Source of the DNA: Patescibacteria group bacterium
GTDB lineage: Bacteria > Patescibacteria > UBA1384 > XYA2-FULL-43-10 > 1-14-0-10-43-13
Length of the DNA: 7,079 nt
Direction: 5' to 3'
NCBI GenBank assembly: GCA_023484645.1
Contig: JAMCZZ010000023.1
Location: forward strand, 1-7,079
The notes beneath the pieces are model-generated. The model did no database searches. It was not told the origin of the DNA and worked only from the letters and a program-made list of their open reading frames with translations. The number at the start of each line of letters is the position of its first letter. The first letter of the stretch is position 1. The position numbers and the translations under genes are program-made. Positions 1 through 4,432 of the stretch are shown in pieces.

Positions 1-39
1 AAAACTACCTGACTGCAGAAGTCGCGACCCCTCTTACGG

Positions 40-109
40 GCGTAAATTGAAGTGACCGGGTAATATTTAAATTTAATTATCCCCGATTAGTTCACAAATC
101 AATTTGCGC
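40..109. other. Imperfect long hairpin inside the inverted-repeat element
   Basis: Bases 40-50 pair with 99-109 (11 pairs, one G-U wobble). After an asymmetric internal loop, 52-55 pair with 92-95. Then 57-60 pair with 82-85 and, past a two-base bulge, 61-64 pair with 76-79, leaving an AT-rich loop at 65-75. Three successive helices separated by internal loops look like a structured RNA or a decayed inverted repeat. No known RNA family was recognised. Confidence 0.5.
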
Positions 110-114
110 TCTAT

Positions 115-147
115 CAAAAAAATCCGACGAAATATCGGGTTTTTTTG
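115..147. terminator. Bidirectional intrinsic terminator
   Basis: Stem 115-127 pairs with 135-147 around a 7-base loop: a run of seven A, a short GC core, then a run of seven T. The A-run and T-run make it work on either strand. On the minus strand it could end transcripts of the 394-723 gene; on the plus strand it could end something entering from outside the window. Confidence 0.75.
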
Positions 148-175
148 TATAGGAAAGCAATTTATAGAATGAATA

Positions 176-199
176 AGCCCCAGCTTGAAAGCTGGGGCT
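176..199. other. 10-bp GC-rich hairpin without T-run
   Basis: Bases 176-185 pair perfectly with 190-199 around the tetraloop TTGA. No T-tract follows on either strand, so it is not a typical intrinsic terminator. It lies inside the inverted-repeat element and probably belongs to its fold. Confidence 0.6.
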
Positions 200-259
200 C
201 GGATGATTGCATGCTAGTTCCTCGTAGCAGGGTCGCGACTTCTGCAGTCAGGTAGTTTT

Positions 260-393
260 AACATTTGGTTTCTACCAACCAGACCAGCTCTTCTAGCTGT
301 CAACTAGACAATGTATGTGTGTCAGCATTGCCACTGGATAGGTGTATTTGGCGCTATCTTGTCGTTAGCAGTGAATCAGGGGAGTTACTGTAT
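260..393. other. Non-coding stretch with short hairpins, 3' of the minus-strand gene
   Basis: No convincing gene is seen. Short hairpins are present at 265-278 (5-bp stem), 285-299 (5-bp stem) and 369-390 (9-bp stem with one mismatch and one wobble). The last lies just past the stop codon of the 394-723 minus-strand gene and may protect its mRNA 3' end; it has no T-run. Confidence 0.4.
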
Positions 394-723
394 TTAAGGG
401 AGAAGTGACTTTGATCTCTTCTCAATCAAAGCATTCCCTTCCTTAACGTTCCAGCCTGTTTCTTTGAGAATGGACACTATATCTAATTTCTCGCAAAACC
501 GGCGGAATCTCTCATGGTCCATACAGTTGGTCACACTTGTTTCAGCGTAGTATGCCCAGTCATCAAGACCACGATCTGAAAGATCGGTATCTGCGCAAGG
601 TACTGGATTTGGCACGAACCGGTGACTAGCACAGTAGCTAAATCTATCATGCCAGTTGGGTTCTACATGCGGCATAAATACTTCTGCCGCTTTTTGATAG
701 AGCATTATTTCTTCACTGCGCAT
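394..723 (-). CDS. Hypothetical protein, 109 aa
   Basis: I do not recognise this protein. The start is well supported: AAGGAG lies 7 bases before the ATG, and a consensus promoter lies about 90 bases upstream (-35 at 832-837, -10 at 809-814). The product is soluble in appearance, with no signal peptide or membrane segment. It is fairly rich in Cys (31, 43, 67, 77), His (19, 25, 34, 70) and aromatic residues, so metal binding is possible, but the spacing matches no standard zinc-finger pattern I know. The C-terminal third is charged and probably helical. It is transcribed divergently from the 1000-1296 gene. The nearest good terminator on its strand is the bidirectional hairpin at 115-147. It is a real gene by its signals, of unknown function. 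Confidence 0.75.
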   Translation of the reverse strand: MRSEEIMLYQKAAEVFMPHVEPNWHDRFSYCASHRFVPNPVPCADTDLSDRGLDDWAYYAETSVTNCMDHERFRRFCEKLDIVSILKETGWNVKEGNALIEKRSKSLLP

Positions 724-778
724 TTTTGTTCTCCTTAGCCGGCGTCCTTATGTCGCCTGCGCTTTTTCATCTCCAGAA

Positions 779-852
779 CTCAAGATTACTGAATCCTGAA
801 GTCTTGAGATTATATAATATTAAGTTAAATTTGTCAATAGAATTGAGCTCAA
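779..852. promoter_or_regulatory. Operator-like inverted repeats around the minus-strand promoter
   Basis: CTCAAGA (779-785) and TCTTGAG (802-808) form an inverted repeat whose right half lies between the -10 box and the expected transcription start. A perfect 10-bp palindrome, TTGAGCTCAA (843-852), lies just upstream of the -35 box and shares the CTCAA/TTGAG core. This arrangement suits a repressor that brackets the promoter, but no regulator is identified and chance is possible. Confidence 0.35.
809..837 (-). promoter_or_regulatory. Consensus sigma-70-type promoter for the 394-723 gene
   Basis: Read on the minus strand, TTGACA (837-832) and TATAAT (814-809) are separated by exactly 17 bases: a full match to the housekeeping consensus. 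Transcription should start near 802, leaving a 5' UTR of about 80 bases before the ATG at 723. Confidence 0.85.
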
Positions 853-951
853 ACAAGCATAATATCAAACGCTTTGCTGGATTCTTCACCACTAAGTTCG
901 AGTTCAGAATGACATTGGGAAACTTATCCACTTTTTTGTTTTTTGATGGTT

Positions 952-960
952 TGGTATAAT
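952..960 (+). promoter_or_regulatory. Extended -10 promoter for the 1000-1296 gene
   Basis: TGGTATAAT gives a perfect -10 hexamer with the extended TGn element. No good -35 box is present at 16-18 bases, which is typical of extended -10 promoters. The expected start near 967 rules out the upstream ATG at 943 as the translation start. Confidence 0.6.
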
Positions 961-999
961 AATAAAAATGCCAAAAATCTGAAGTGCAGGAGGCGACAG

Positions 1000-1296
1000 G
1001 TGACTGGAATGAAGAAAAGAGTAGAAGGTATTATTAGCCAGGCAATAGCCTTGATTCTGAGAGCATGTGGGCGACGGCGCGAGGTTACAGTAGAGGAAAG
1101 AGTGGAAGGCATTCTTAGCAAGATAAGAGCTTTTTCTGGGAGAATGTTTTCGTCGAGCGAACAGGAAAAAGAGGTCTGTAGGCTTTACAAAGAGCTTATA
1201 TGTCTGGTTGGCCCAGAAAAGGCAAGCGAACTTTGCAGCAGACACATGACGCCGGTGTTACAACGGGCCATCACAAGTACATCAGCCGCTGCCTAA
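1000..1296 (+). CDS. Hypothetical protein with internal duplication, 98 aa
   Basis: I do not recognise this protein. The frame is open from an ATG at 943, but the likely promoter -10 box (955-960) lies inside that extension. AGGAGG at 988-993 points to a GTG start at 1000 (6-base spacer); ATG 1009 is an alternative with a long 15-base spacer. From the GTG, residues 5-17 and 32-44 are a degenerate duplication around the core RVEGI(I/L)S, with a 27-codon period; 29 of 39 bases agree between the copies. The protein is basic and probably helical, with no signal peptide. The C-terminus ends in a small Thr/Ser/Ala-rich tail. The stop codon lies in the loop and stem of a hairpin at 1285-1301. Function unknown. 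Confidence 0.65.
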   Translation: MTGMKKRVEGIISQAIALILRACGRRREVTVEERVEGILSKIRAFSGRMFSSSEQEKEVCRLYKELICLVGPEKASELCSRHMTPVLQRAITSTSAAA

Positions 1297-1348
1297 GCGG
1301 CCTATCCCGCGCCTTTATGGCGTACCCGAGGGACAACTGTCCTAAGGG
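1285..1348 (+). other. Series of hairpins after the 1000-1296 gene
   Basis: Three stems follow one another. 1285-1290 pairs with 1296-1301, over the stop codon. A 4-bp stem lies at 1310-1322. CCC 1325-1327 pairs with GGG 1346-1348, closing GGGAC/GTCCT (1330-1334/1339-1343) across an internal loop. A short T-run (1353-1358) follows the last one, so it may act as a weak terminator. The set could equally be a structured leader of the next gene. Confidence 0.4.
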
Positions 1349-1376
1349 ATTCCTTTTTCCAAAAAATGGGGACGTA

Positions 1377-1401
1377 AGATCAATTATTTGATCTATTTTT
1401 T
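1377..1401 (+). terminator. AT-rich intrinsic terminator or attenuator
   Basis: AGATCAA (1377-1383) pairs with TTGATCT (1388-1394) around loop TTAT, followed by six T at 1396-1401. The stem has only two G-C pairs, so it is weaker than the 2029-2069 terminator. It lies 29 bases before the SD of the 1445 gene, so an attenuator role is also possible. Confidence 0.5.
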
Positions 1402-1414
1402 GTATTTTGATAAT
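1388..1414 (+). promoter_or_regulatory. Possible weak promoter for the 1445-2017 gene pair
   Basis: TTGATC (1388-1393) and GATAAT (1409-1414) are separated by 15 bases, which is short. The -35 candidate overlaps the 3' arm of the preceding hairpin. It would place a start near 1421, shortly before the SD at 1431-1438. Offered because the gene pair otherwise depends on read-through. Confidence 0.3.
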
Positions 1415-1444
1415 TTCTTATTAAGTCCAAAAGGAGGTGGCTCG

Positions 1445-1816
1445 ATGAGGATTGCAGTCTCTTTATCTTCGGACAAGCTGAACTTGGACAGGATGGACAA
1501 CACGCAATTAAAGTGTGTTGTCATTGATCACCACCATTACTTGGAGAATGTGCGTAAAAGTGCATTCATTCGGTTGACGGGCCGGCAGGGTTTTTTGGAA
1601 ACGGCCCGTTGGCTCGTATCGAGCGGATACAGGGGAACAAACCAACGTTTTTTCGAAACGGAAAGGTATGCGGAGGAACTGTTGGGTAACACCTTGAGAA
1701 GGATTCCCAAAGATCGGTTTGTTTCCGAAGAGGCGTGGCTCGATATCTTCGTCGGCTTAGCAGGGAAGTTCAGTTTTGACGAGGCGATTGGCTGGCTTAT
1801 CAGCAAAAAATGGTAG
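1445..1816 (+). CDS. Hypothetical protein, 123 aa
   Basis: I do not recognise this protein. The frame is open from an ATG at 1388, but AAGGAGGTG (1431-1439) sits immediately before ATG 1445, which is therefore the start. The N-terminus (residues 1-27) alternates hydrophobic and polar residues and ends in V-V-I-D-H-H-H (25-31). This recalls the DHH motif of DHH phosphoesterases, but the other motifs of that family are absent, so I do not assign it. The rest looks helical, with two similar Trp-containing segments near residues 52-64 and 112-123. No signal peptide or membrane segment is seen. The stop is 15 bases before the next ATG, so the two genes are very probably co-transcribed. Function unknown. 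Confidence 0.75.
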   Translation: MRIAVSLSSDKLNLDRMDNTQLKCVVIDHHHYLENVRKSAFIRLTGRQGFLETARWLVSSGYRGTNQRFFETERYAEELLGNTLRRIPKDRFVSEEAWLDIFVGLAGKFSFDEAIGWLISKKW

Positions 1817-1831
1817 AAAGGAGGGGGATGA

Positions 1832-2017
1832 ATGCTGTTTTGTGTAAACTGCGGTAGTCCATCAATCGGGCGAATTTGTCAGAACTGTCTTAGGCAGAAG
1901 AAGCTTGGCGCTGGGATGAAGCCGGTGGAGGACAAGAAGAAGCCTTGCTCTAAACCACTTTTGACAGGATCAGATGATCGAGCGACCCAGTTCAGAGCAC
2001 TCGGGATCTCTGAATGA
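1832..2017 (+). CDS. Small zinc-ribbon protein, 61 aa
   Basis: Cys4-x2-Cys7 and Cys16-x2-Cys19 form a compact CxxC-x8-CxxC zinc ribbon at the N-terminus, with Gly/Ser/Pro between the knuckles as in many small zinc-ribbon domains. From residue 20 on, the chain is rich in Lys, Pro, Asp and Ser and is probably disordered; it adds one more Cys (39). The start is fixed by AAAGGAGG (1817-1824), 7 bases upstream. A nearby ATG at 1828 opens only a very short frame. The gene follows the 123-aa gene by 15 bases and is closed by the strong terminator at 2029-2069, so the pair forms an operon. Such ribbons bind nucleic acid or protein partners in other families; here the target is unknown. It ends with TGA, one sign that TGA is a stop in this genome. 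Confidence 0.75.
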   Translation: MLFCVNCGSPSIGRICQNCLRQKKLGAGMKPVEDKKKPCSKPLLTGSDDRATQFRALGISE

Positions 2018-2028
2018 ATGCTGCGTTG

Positions 2029-2069
2029 GGCCGGCCTGAGAACTAAATCAGGCTGGCCATTATTTTTTT
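2029..2069 (+). terminator. Strong intrinsic terminator closing the small-protein block
   Basis: An 11-bp stem (2029-2039 with 2048-2058, one G-U wobble, GC-rich) has an 8-base loop. It is followed by ATTA and seven T (2063-2069). It starts 11 bases after the stop of the zinc-ribbon gene. Confidence 0.9.
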
Positions 2070-2143
2070 AAGTTGCTAAAATTAATAAGCCCATATCGAT
2101 TACAAATCTTAACTGATTACGAATAGCAACATTTTTTTTAATT

Positions 2144-2149
2144 CATAAT
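2144..2149 (+). promoter_or_regulatory. Possible -10 box for uvrD (near-leaderless)
   Basis: CATAAT lies 10 bases before the uvrD ATG, which would give a 5' UTR of only a few bases. No SD precedes the ATG, consistent with a leaderless or nearly leaderless start. No good -35 box is found at 16-18 bases. The surrounding 2070-2159 gap is AT-rich and also holds a 7-bp inverted repeat (2072-2078/2124-2130) and two copies of GATTAC (2098-2103, 2115-2120). Confidence 0.3.
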
Positions 2150-2159
2150 TAATACAAAT

Positions 2160-4148
2160 ATGAATGACTCATTGAAAAATTTAAATGCAAAACAAAAAGA
2201 AGCAGTTTTAACTACGGAAGGCCCTCTTCTTGTTCTTGCTGGAGCAGGAAGCGGAAAGACAAAGACTCTGACCCATAGGATTGCTTATTTAATCCAAGAG
2301 AAAAAAATTTCATCTTTTAATATTTTGGCAGTTACATTTACAAATAAAGCTTCTCAAGAAATGTCCGATAGAATTGGACGATTGCTTGAGAATAACCAAG
2401 ATATAAGAAACAAGATACAAACTGGCAATCAAAGATTGCCTTGGATGGGGACTTTTCATTCTGTCTGCGTAAAGATTTTGCGTCGAGAAGCGCATTTACT
2501 TGGATATGAACGAAGTTTCACAATTTATGATTCAGGCGATCAACTCTCAATCATCAAGCGTATTATGAAAGACTTTAACATTGATCCGAAAGATTTTTCT
2601 CCAAAATCAGTCCAATACTTTATTTCCGGCGCCAAAAATGAACTTTTAACTGCTAAAGATTATAAAAAATATGTCAATTCGCCTTTTGAAACGGTAACGG
2701 CAAAAGTATATGAAAAGTATGAATTATACTTGCGAGAAGCAAACGGTATGGATTTTGATGATCTTTTGATGCAGTGCGTAATTTTGTTCCAGCAAAACCC
2801 TGAAGTGCTTGCAAAATATCAAAACCAATTTAAATATATTTTGGTCGATGAATATCAGGATACTAATCAGGCGCAATACCTCTGGACTAAACTCTTGGCG
2901 GAGAAGCACAAAAACATCATGGTTGTTGGCGACGATTACCAAGCAATTTATGGTTGGCGAGGGGCGAATTTTAAAAATATTTTAAATTTCGAAAAAGACT
3001 ACAAAAATACCAAAGTTATAAAACTTGAACAGAATTACCGTTCGACCAAAACGATTTTGGCTGCGGCCGACGAGGTAATTAAGTTCAATCGGCTTCGCAC
3101 TGACAAGACTTTATGGACCGAAAATTCTGATGGTTTGCCGATAACTGTTTATAAGGCTTTAAACGAAAAAGAAGAGGCGGAGTTTGTCTGCACGGAAATT
3201 CGATCGCTGGCAAAAAAATATTCTTCGAGTGGAGCGAGAAGTTCTCAGCCGATGGCTTCGAACAATATTTATAATAATTTCTGTGTGCTATATAGAACCA
3301 ACGCTCAATCCCGAGCGGTTGAAGAAGCGATGCTTCGGTTCGATATTCCATACCGTGTTGTTGGCGGAGTTCGTTTCTACGAAAGAAAAGAAATTAAAGA
3401 TATCATCTCTTATTTGAGGGTAATTCAAAATCCATCTGATTTTGAAGCTTTTAATCGAGCGGCGACTTGTGTTTCGCGTGGATTGGGAGAAAAAACACTA
3501 GCGCAAATAAGAGAAATTTCTAAATCCGAATTTCTAAATCCTAAACAAATTCAAAATTCTAAAATTTCAAAAAAATTAATTGACTTTCTGATTTTAGTTG
3601 AAGAATTGCGGGAGCAGGCGGAGGACATGAGACTTGATGATTTAATTCAGTATATTGCAATCAAAACTGGTTATAAGAATTTTTTACTTGATGGTTCTCC
3701 GGAAGGGGAAGGAAGATGGGAAAATATTCAGGAGCTTATGACAGTGGCAGAAGAGGAATTAAAAGGTAGAGATCGGTTTCTTAACGAAGATTCCTCAAGT
3801 GATTTAGAACGGTTTTTAGAGCGGGTGGCTTTAGTTCAGGATACGGATTCATTAGATCAAAACAGCGATGCTGTAACTTTAATGACTCTTCATTCAGCCA
3901 AGGGTTTGGAATTCGATACGGTTTTCATCGTGGGCGCAGAGGAAGGCATTTTTCCGCATTCAAGATCGCTCATAGACGAAAGTGAAATGGAAGAAGAGAG
4001 GCGGCTTGCCTATGTCGGGATAACCAGAGCAAAGAAGAGGCTGTATTTTATTTATGCAGGAGAGCGCAATATTTATGGCCGGTTTCAGTCTAACGAGATC
4101 TCGAGATTTATAGAAAATATCCCAGAAGAATTATTGGATGAGATATAA
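2160..4148 (+). CDS. uvrD: UvrD/PcrA-family SF1A ATP-dependent 3'-5' DNA helicase
   Basis: Complete superfamily 1A helicase, 662 aa, slightly shorter than the roughly 720-aa UvrD/PcrA of model bacteria; it ends soon after motif VI, with little or no C-terminal Tudor-like tail. Visible motifs in order: Q-motif region (8-14); Walker A AGAGSGKT (27-34); Ia VTFTNKA (58-64); Ib GTFHS (97-101); Walker B DEYQD (230-234); III VVGDDYQAIYGWRG (255-268); IV QNYRST (291-296); V TLHSAKGLEF (576-585); VI AYVGITRAKKRLY (617-629). The family unwinds DNA 3'-5' in excision and mismatch repair and in removing protein roadblocks. There is no SD, and the start agrees with the family N-terminus. Motif III has Tyr where D or Q is usual. 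Three low-complexity insertions interrupt loops near residues 79-88, 353-371 and 452-471. It converges on the small membrane-protein gene. Confidence 0.95.
   Translation: MNDSLKNLNAKQKEAVLTTEGPLLVLAGAGSGKTKTLTHRIAYLIQEKKISSFNILAVTFTNKASQEMSDRIGRLLENNQDIRNKIQTGNQRLPWMGTFHSVCVKILRREAHLLGYERSFTIYDSGDQLSIIKRIMKDFNIDPKDFSPKSVQYFISGAKNELLTAKDYKKYVNSPFETVTAKVYEKYELYLREANGMDFDDLLMQCVILFQQNPEVLAKYQNQFKYILVDEYQDTNQAQYLWTKLLAEKHKNIMVVGDDYQAIYGWRGANFKNILNFEKDYKNTKVIKLEQNYRSTKTILAAADEVIKFNRLRTDKTLWTENSDGLPITVYKALNEKEEAEFVCTEIRSLAKKYSSSGARSSQPMASNNIYNNFCVLYRTNAQSRAVEEAMLRFDIPYRVVGGVRFYERKEIKDIISYLRVIQNPSDFEAFNRAATCVSRGLGEKTLAQIREISKSEFLNPKQIQNSKISKKLIDFLILVEELREQAEDMRLDDLIQYIAIKTGYKNFLLDGSPEGEGRWENIQELMTVAEEELKGRDRFLNEDSSSDLERFLERVALVQDTDSLDQNSDAVTLMTLHSAKGLEFDTVFIVGAEEGIFPHSRSLIDESEMEEERRLAYVGITRAKKRLYFIYAGERNIYGRFQSNEISRFIENIPEELLDEI
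2394..2421 (+). repeat. Degenerate heptanucleotide array in uvrD (ATACAAG type)
   Basis: Four consecutive 7-base units read AACCAAG, ATATAAG, AAACAAG and ATACAAA, with A(T/A)A(C/T)AAG as consensus. They encode residues 79-88, in the stretch just before motif Ib where UvrD proteins usually have a shorter linker. Confidence 0.55.
3216..3270 (+). repeat. Hairpin-forming low-complexity insertion in uvrD
   Basis: Bases 3216-3222 pair with 3264-3270 and, past one C-C mismatch, 3224-3229 pair with 3257-3262. Inside lies GAGAA/TTCTC (3236-3240/3242-3246). The encoded stretch (residues 353-371) is Ser/Ala/Asn-rich and precedes the conserved VLYRTN segment, where relatives normally have a short linker. 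Confidence 0.5.
3515..3570 (+). repeat. Degenerate heptanucleotide array in uvrD (TTCTAAA type)
   Basis: A 13-bp sequence, AATTTCTAAATCC, occurs twice with a 14-bp (2 x 7) period (3515-3527 and 3529-3541). It continues as TTCAAAA (3550) and TTCTAAA (3557). It encodes residues 452-471, an Asn/Lys/Ser/Ile-rich stretch in the 2B-domain region. Confidence 0.6.
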
Positions 4149-4152
4149 AAGA

Positions 4153-4176
4153 CCGCCTGGCTCGGATGCCGGACGG
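4153..4176 (-). terminator. Terminator-like hairpin for the small minus-strand gene
   Basis: Bases 4153-4161 pair with 4168-4176 (GC-rich, one mismatch, one wobble) around a 6-base loop. On the minus strand it is followed within two bases by four T (4150-4147). It lies between the convergent stops of uvrD (4148) and the 47-aa gene (4193), and may also help define the uvrD 3' end. Confidence 0.55.
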
Positions 4177-4192
4177 CGTAGTAATGTTTGCG

Positions 4193-4336
4193 TTAAGACT
4201 GGTCGTCTTTCGGTTTTCTGTTCTTAGCAATTTCTCCCAGGCTCTTTGCAATGTGGCCAAGGTAATTGGCGATGAAGACAAGTAATAGTGCAATAGTTGT
4301 AAGACTGCTATCTAAAGTCACACTCAAATGCTCCAT
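4193..4336 (-). CDS. Small single-pass membrane protein, 47 aa
   Basis: This short gene is well supported by its signals. AAGGAGGT (4349-4342) ends 5 bases before the ATG, an extended consensus promoter lies just upstream (4361-4389), and a hairpin followed by T residues lies past the stop. The product starts with a short acidic N-terminus (Glu2, Asp9) and has one hydrophobic segment, roughly residues 12-30 (core IALLLVFIANYLG). Its charged C-terminal tail carries six Lys/Arg. By the positive-inside rule the tail should be cytoplasmic and the N-terminus outside. It is convergent with uvrD and divergent from the wall-protein gene, with which it shares a promoter region. Possible roles include a small membrane regulator, a toxin-like peptide or a holin-like protein; the sequence does not decide, and I recognise no family. 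Confidence 0.7.
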   Translation of the reverse strand: MEHLSVTLDSSLTTIALLLVFIANYLGHIAKSLGEIAKNRKPKDDQS

Positions 4337-4360
4337 GTCATACCTCCTTTTGCTTATGCC

Positions 4361-4389
4361 AATTTAACACGTTTATCGAATTTTGTCAA
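4361..4389 (-). promoter_or_regulatory. Extended consensus promoter for the 47-aa membrane protein
   Basis: On the minus strand, TTGACA (4389-4384), a 17-base spacer and TAAATT (4366-4361) are preceded by the extended TGn element. Transcription should start near 4354, giving a short 5' UTR that contains the SD. Confidence 0.75.
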
Positions 4390-4397
4390 CCAATGAA

Positions 4398-4425
4398 TTG
4401 ACTATCGGTTGTAATGAGCTAAAAT
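4398..4425 (+). promoter_or_regulatory. Promoter giving a leaderless wall-protein mRNA
   Basis: TTGACT (4398-4403), a 16-base spacer and TAAAAT (4420-4425) lie directly before the gene. Only 7 bases separate the -10 box from ATG 4433, so transcription should start at or next to the start codon. Its -35 box is 8 bases from the -35 box of the opposing promoter. Confidence 0.65.
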
Positions 4426-4432
4426 ATTATCT

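Larger units (their letters stand above)
1..259. repeat. 30-bp perfect inverted repeat enclosing a structured 199-bp segment
   Basis: Bases 1-30 are the exact reverse complement of 230-259, and pairing stops at bases 31/229. Each arm contains two short palindromes, CTGCAG and GTCGCGAC. The enclosed segment holds a long imperfect hairpin (40-109), a bidirectional terminator (115-147), a 10-bp GC-rich hairpin (176-199) and a weak 5-bp hairpin (212-229). As RNA it would form a multibranched structure closed by a 30-bp stem; as DNA it resembles a small non-autonomous element with terminal inverted repeats. No transposase or target-site duplication is visible. The left arm begins at base 1, so its true outer limit is unknown, and an assembly edge or a chimeric fold-back cannot be excluded. 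Confidence 0.85.

Noticed and set aside
169..255. 28-codon plus-strand frame across the inverted-repeat element
   Set aside because: The only SD-like bases lie too far upstream, and the frame simply reads through the hairpin and the repeat arm.
924..932. TTATCCACT, one mismatch from a DnaA box
   Set aside because: It is a single copy with no cluster, no dnaA or dnaN nearby and no clear unwinding element, so an origin is not supported.
726..959. Plus-strand frame of 77 aa
   Set aside because: It has no SD and runs antisense through the consensus promoter and 5' UTR of the 394-723 gene. Its translation is low-complexity and shows no domain.
904..1245. Minus-strand frame of 113 aa
   Set aside because: It lies antisense to the 98-aa gene, has no SD, and its Ser/Phe-rich repeats are the complement of that gene's duplicated segment.
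2098..2130. Two GATTAC copies and a 7-bp inverted repeat before uvrD
   Set aside because: The repeats are short, AT-rich and imperfect; they may be a decayed repeat but could arise by chance in such sequence.
4108..4293. Minus-strand frame of 61 aa overlapping the uvrD end
   Set aside because: It overlaps the 47-aa gene in another frame, lacks an SD and enters the uvrD coding region. The 47-aa frame has the promoter and SD.
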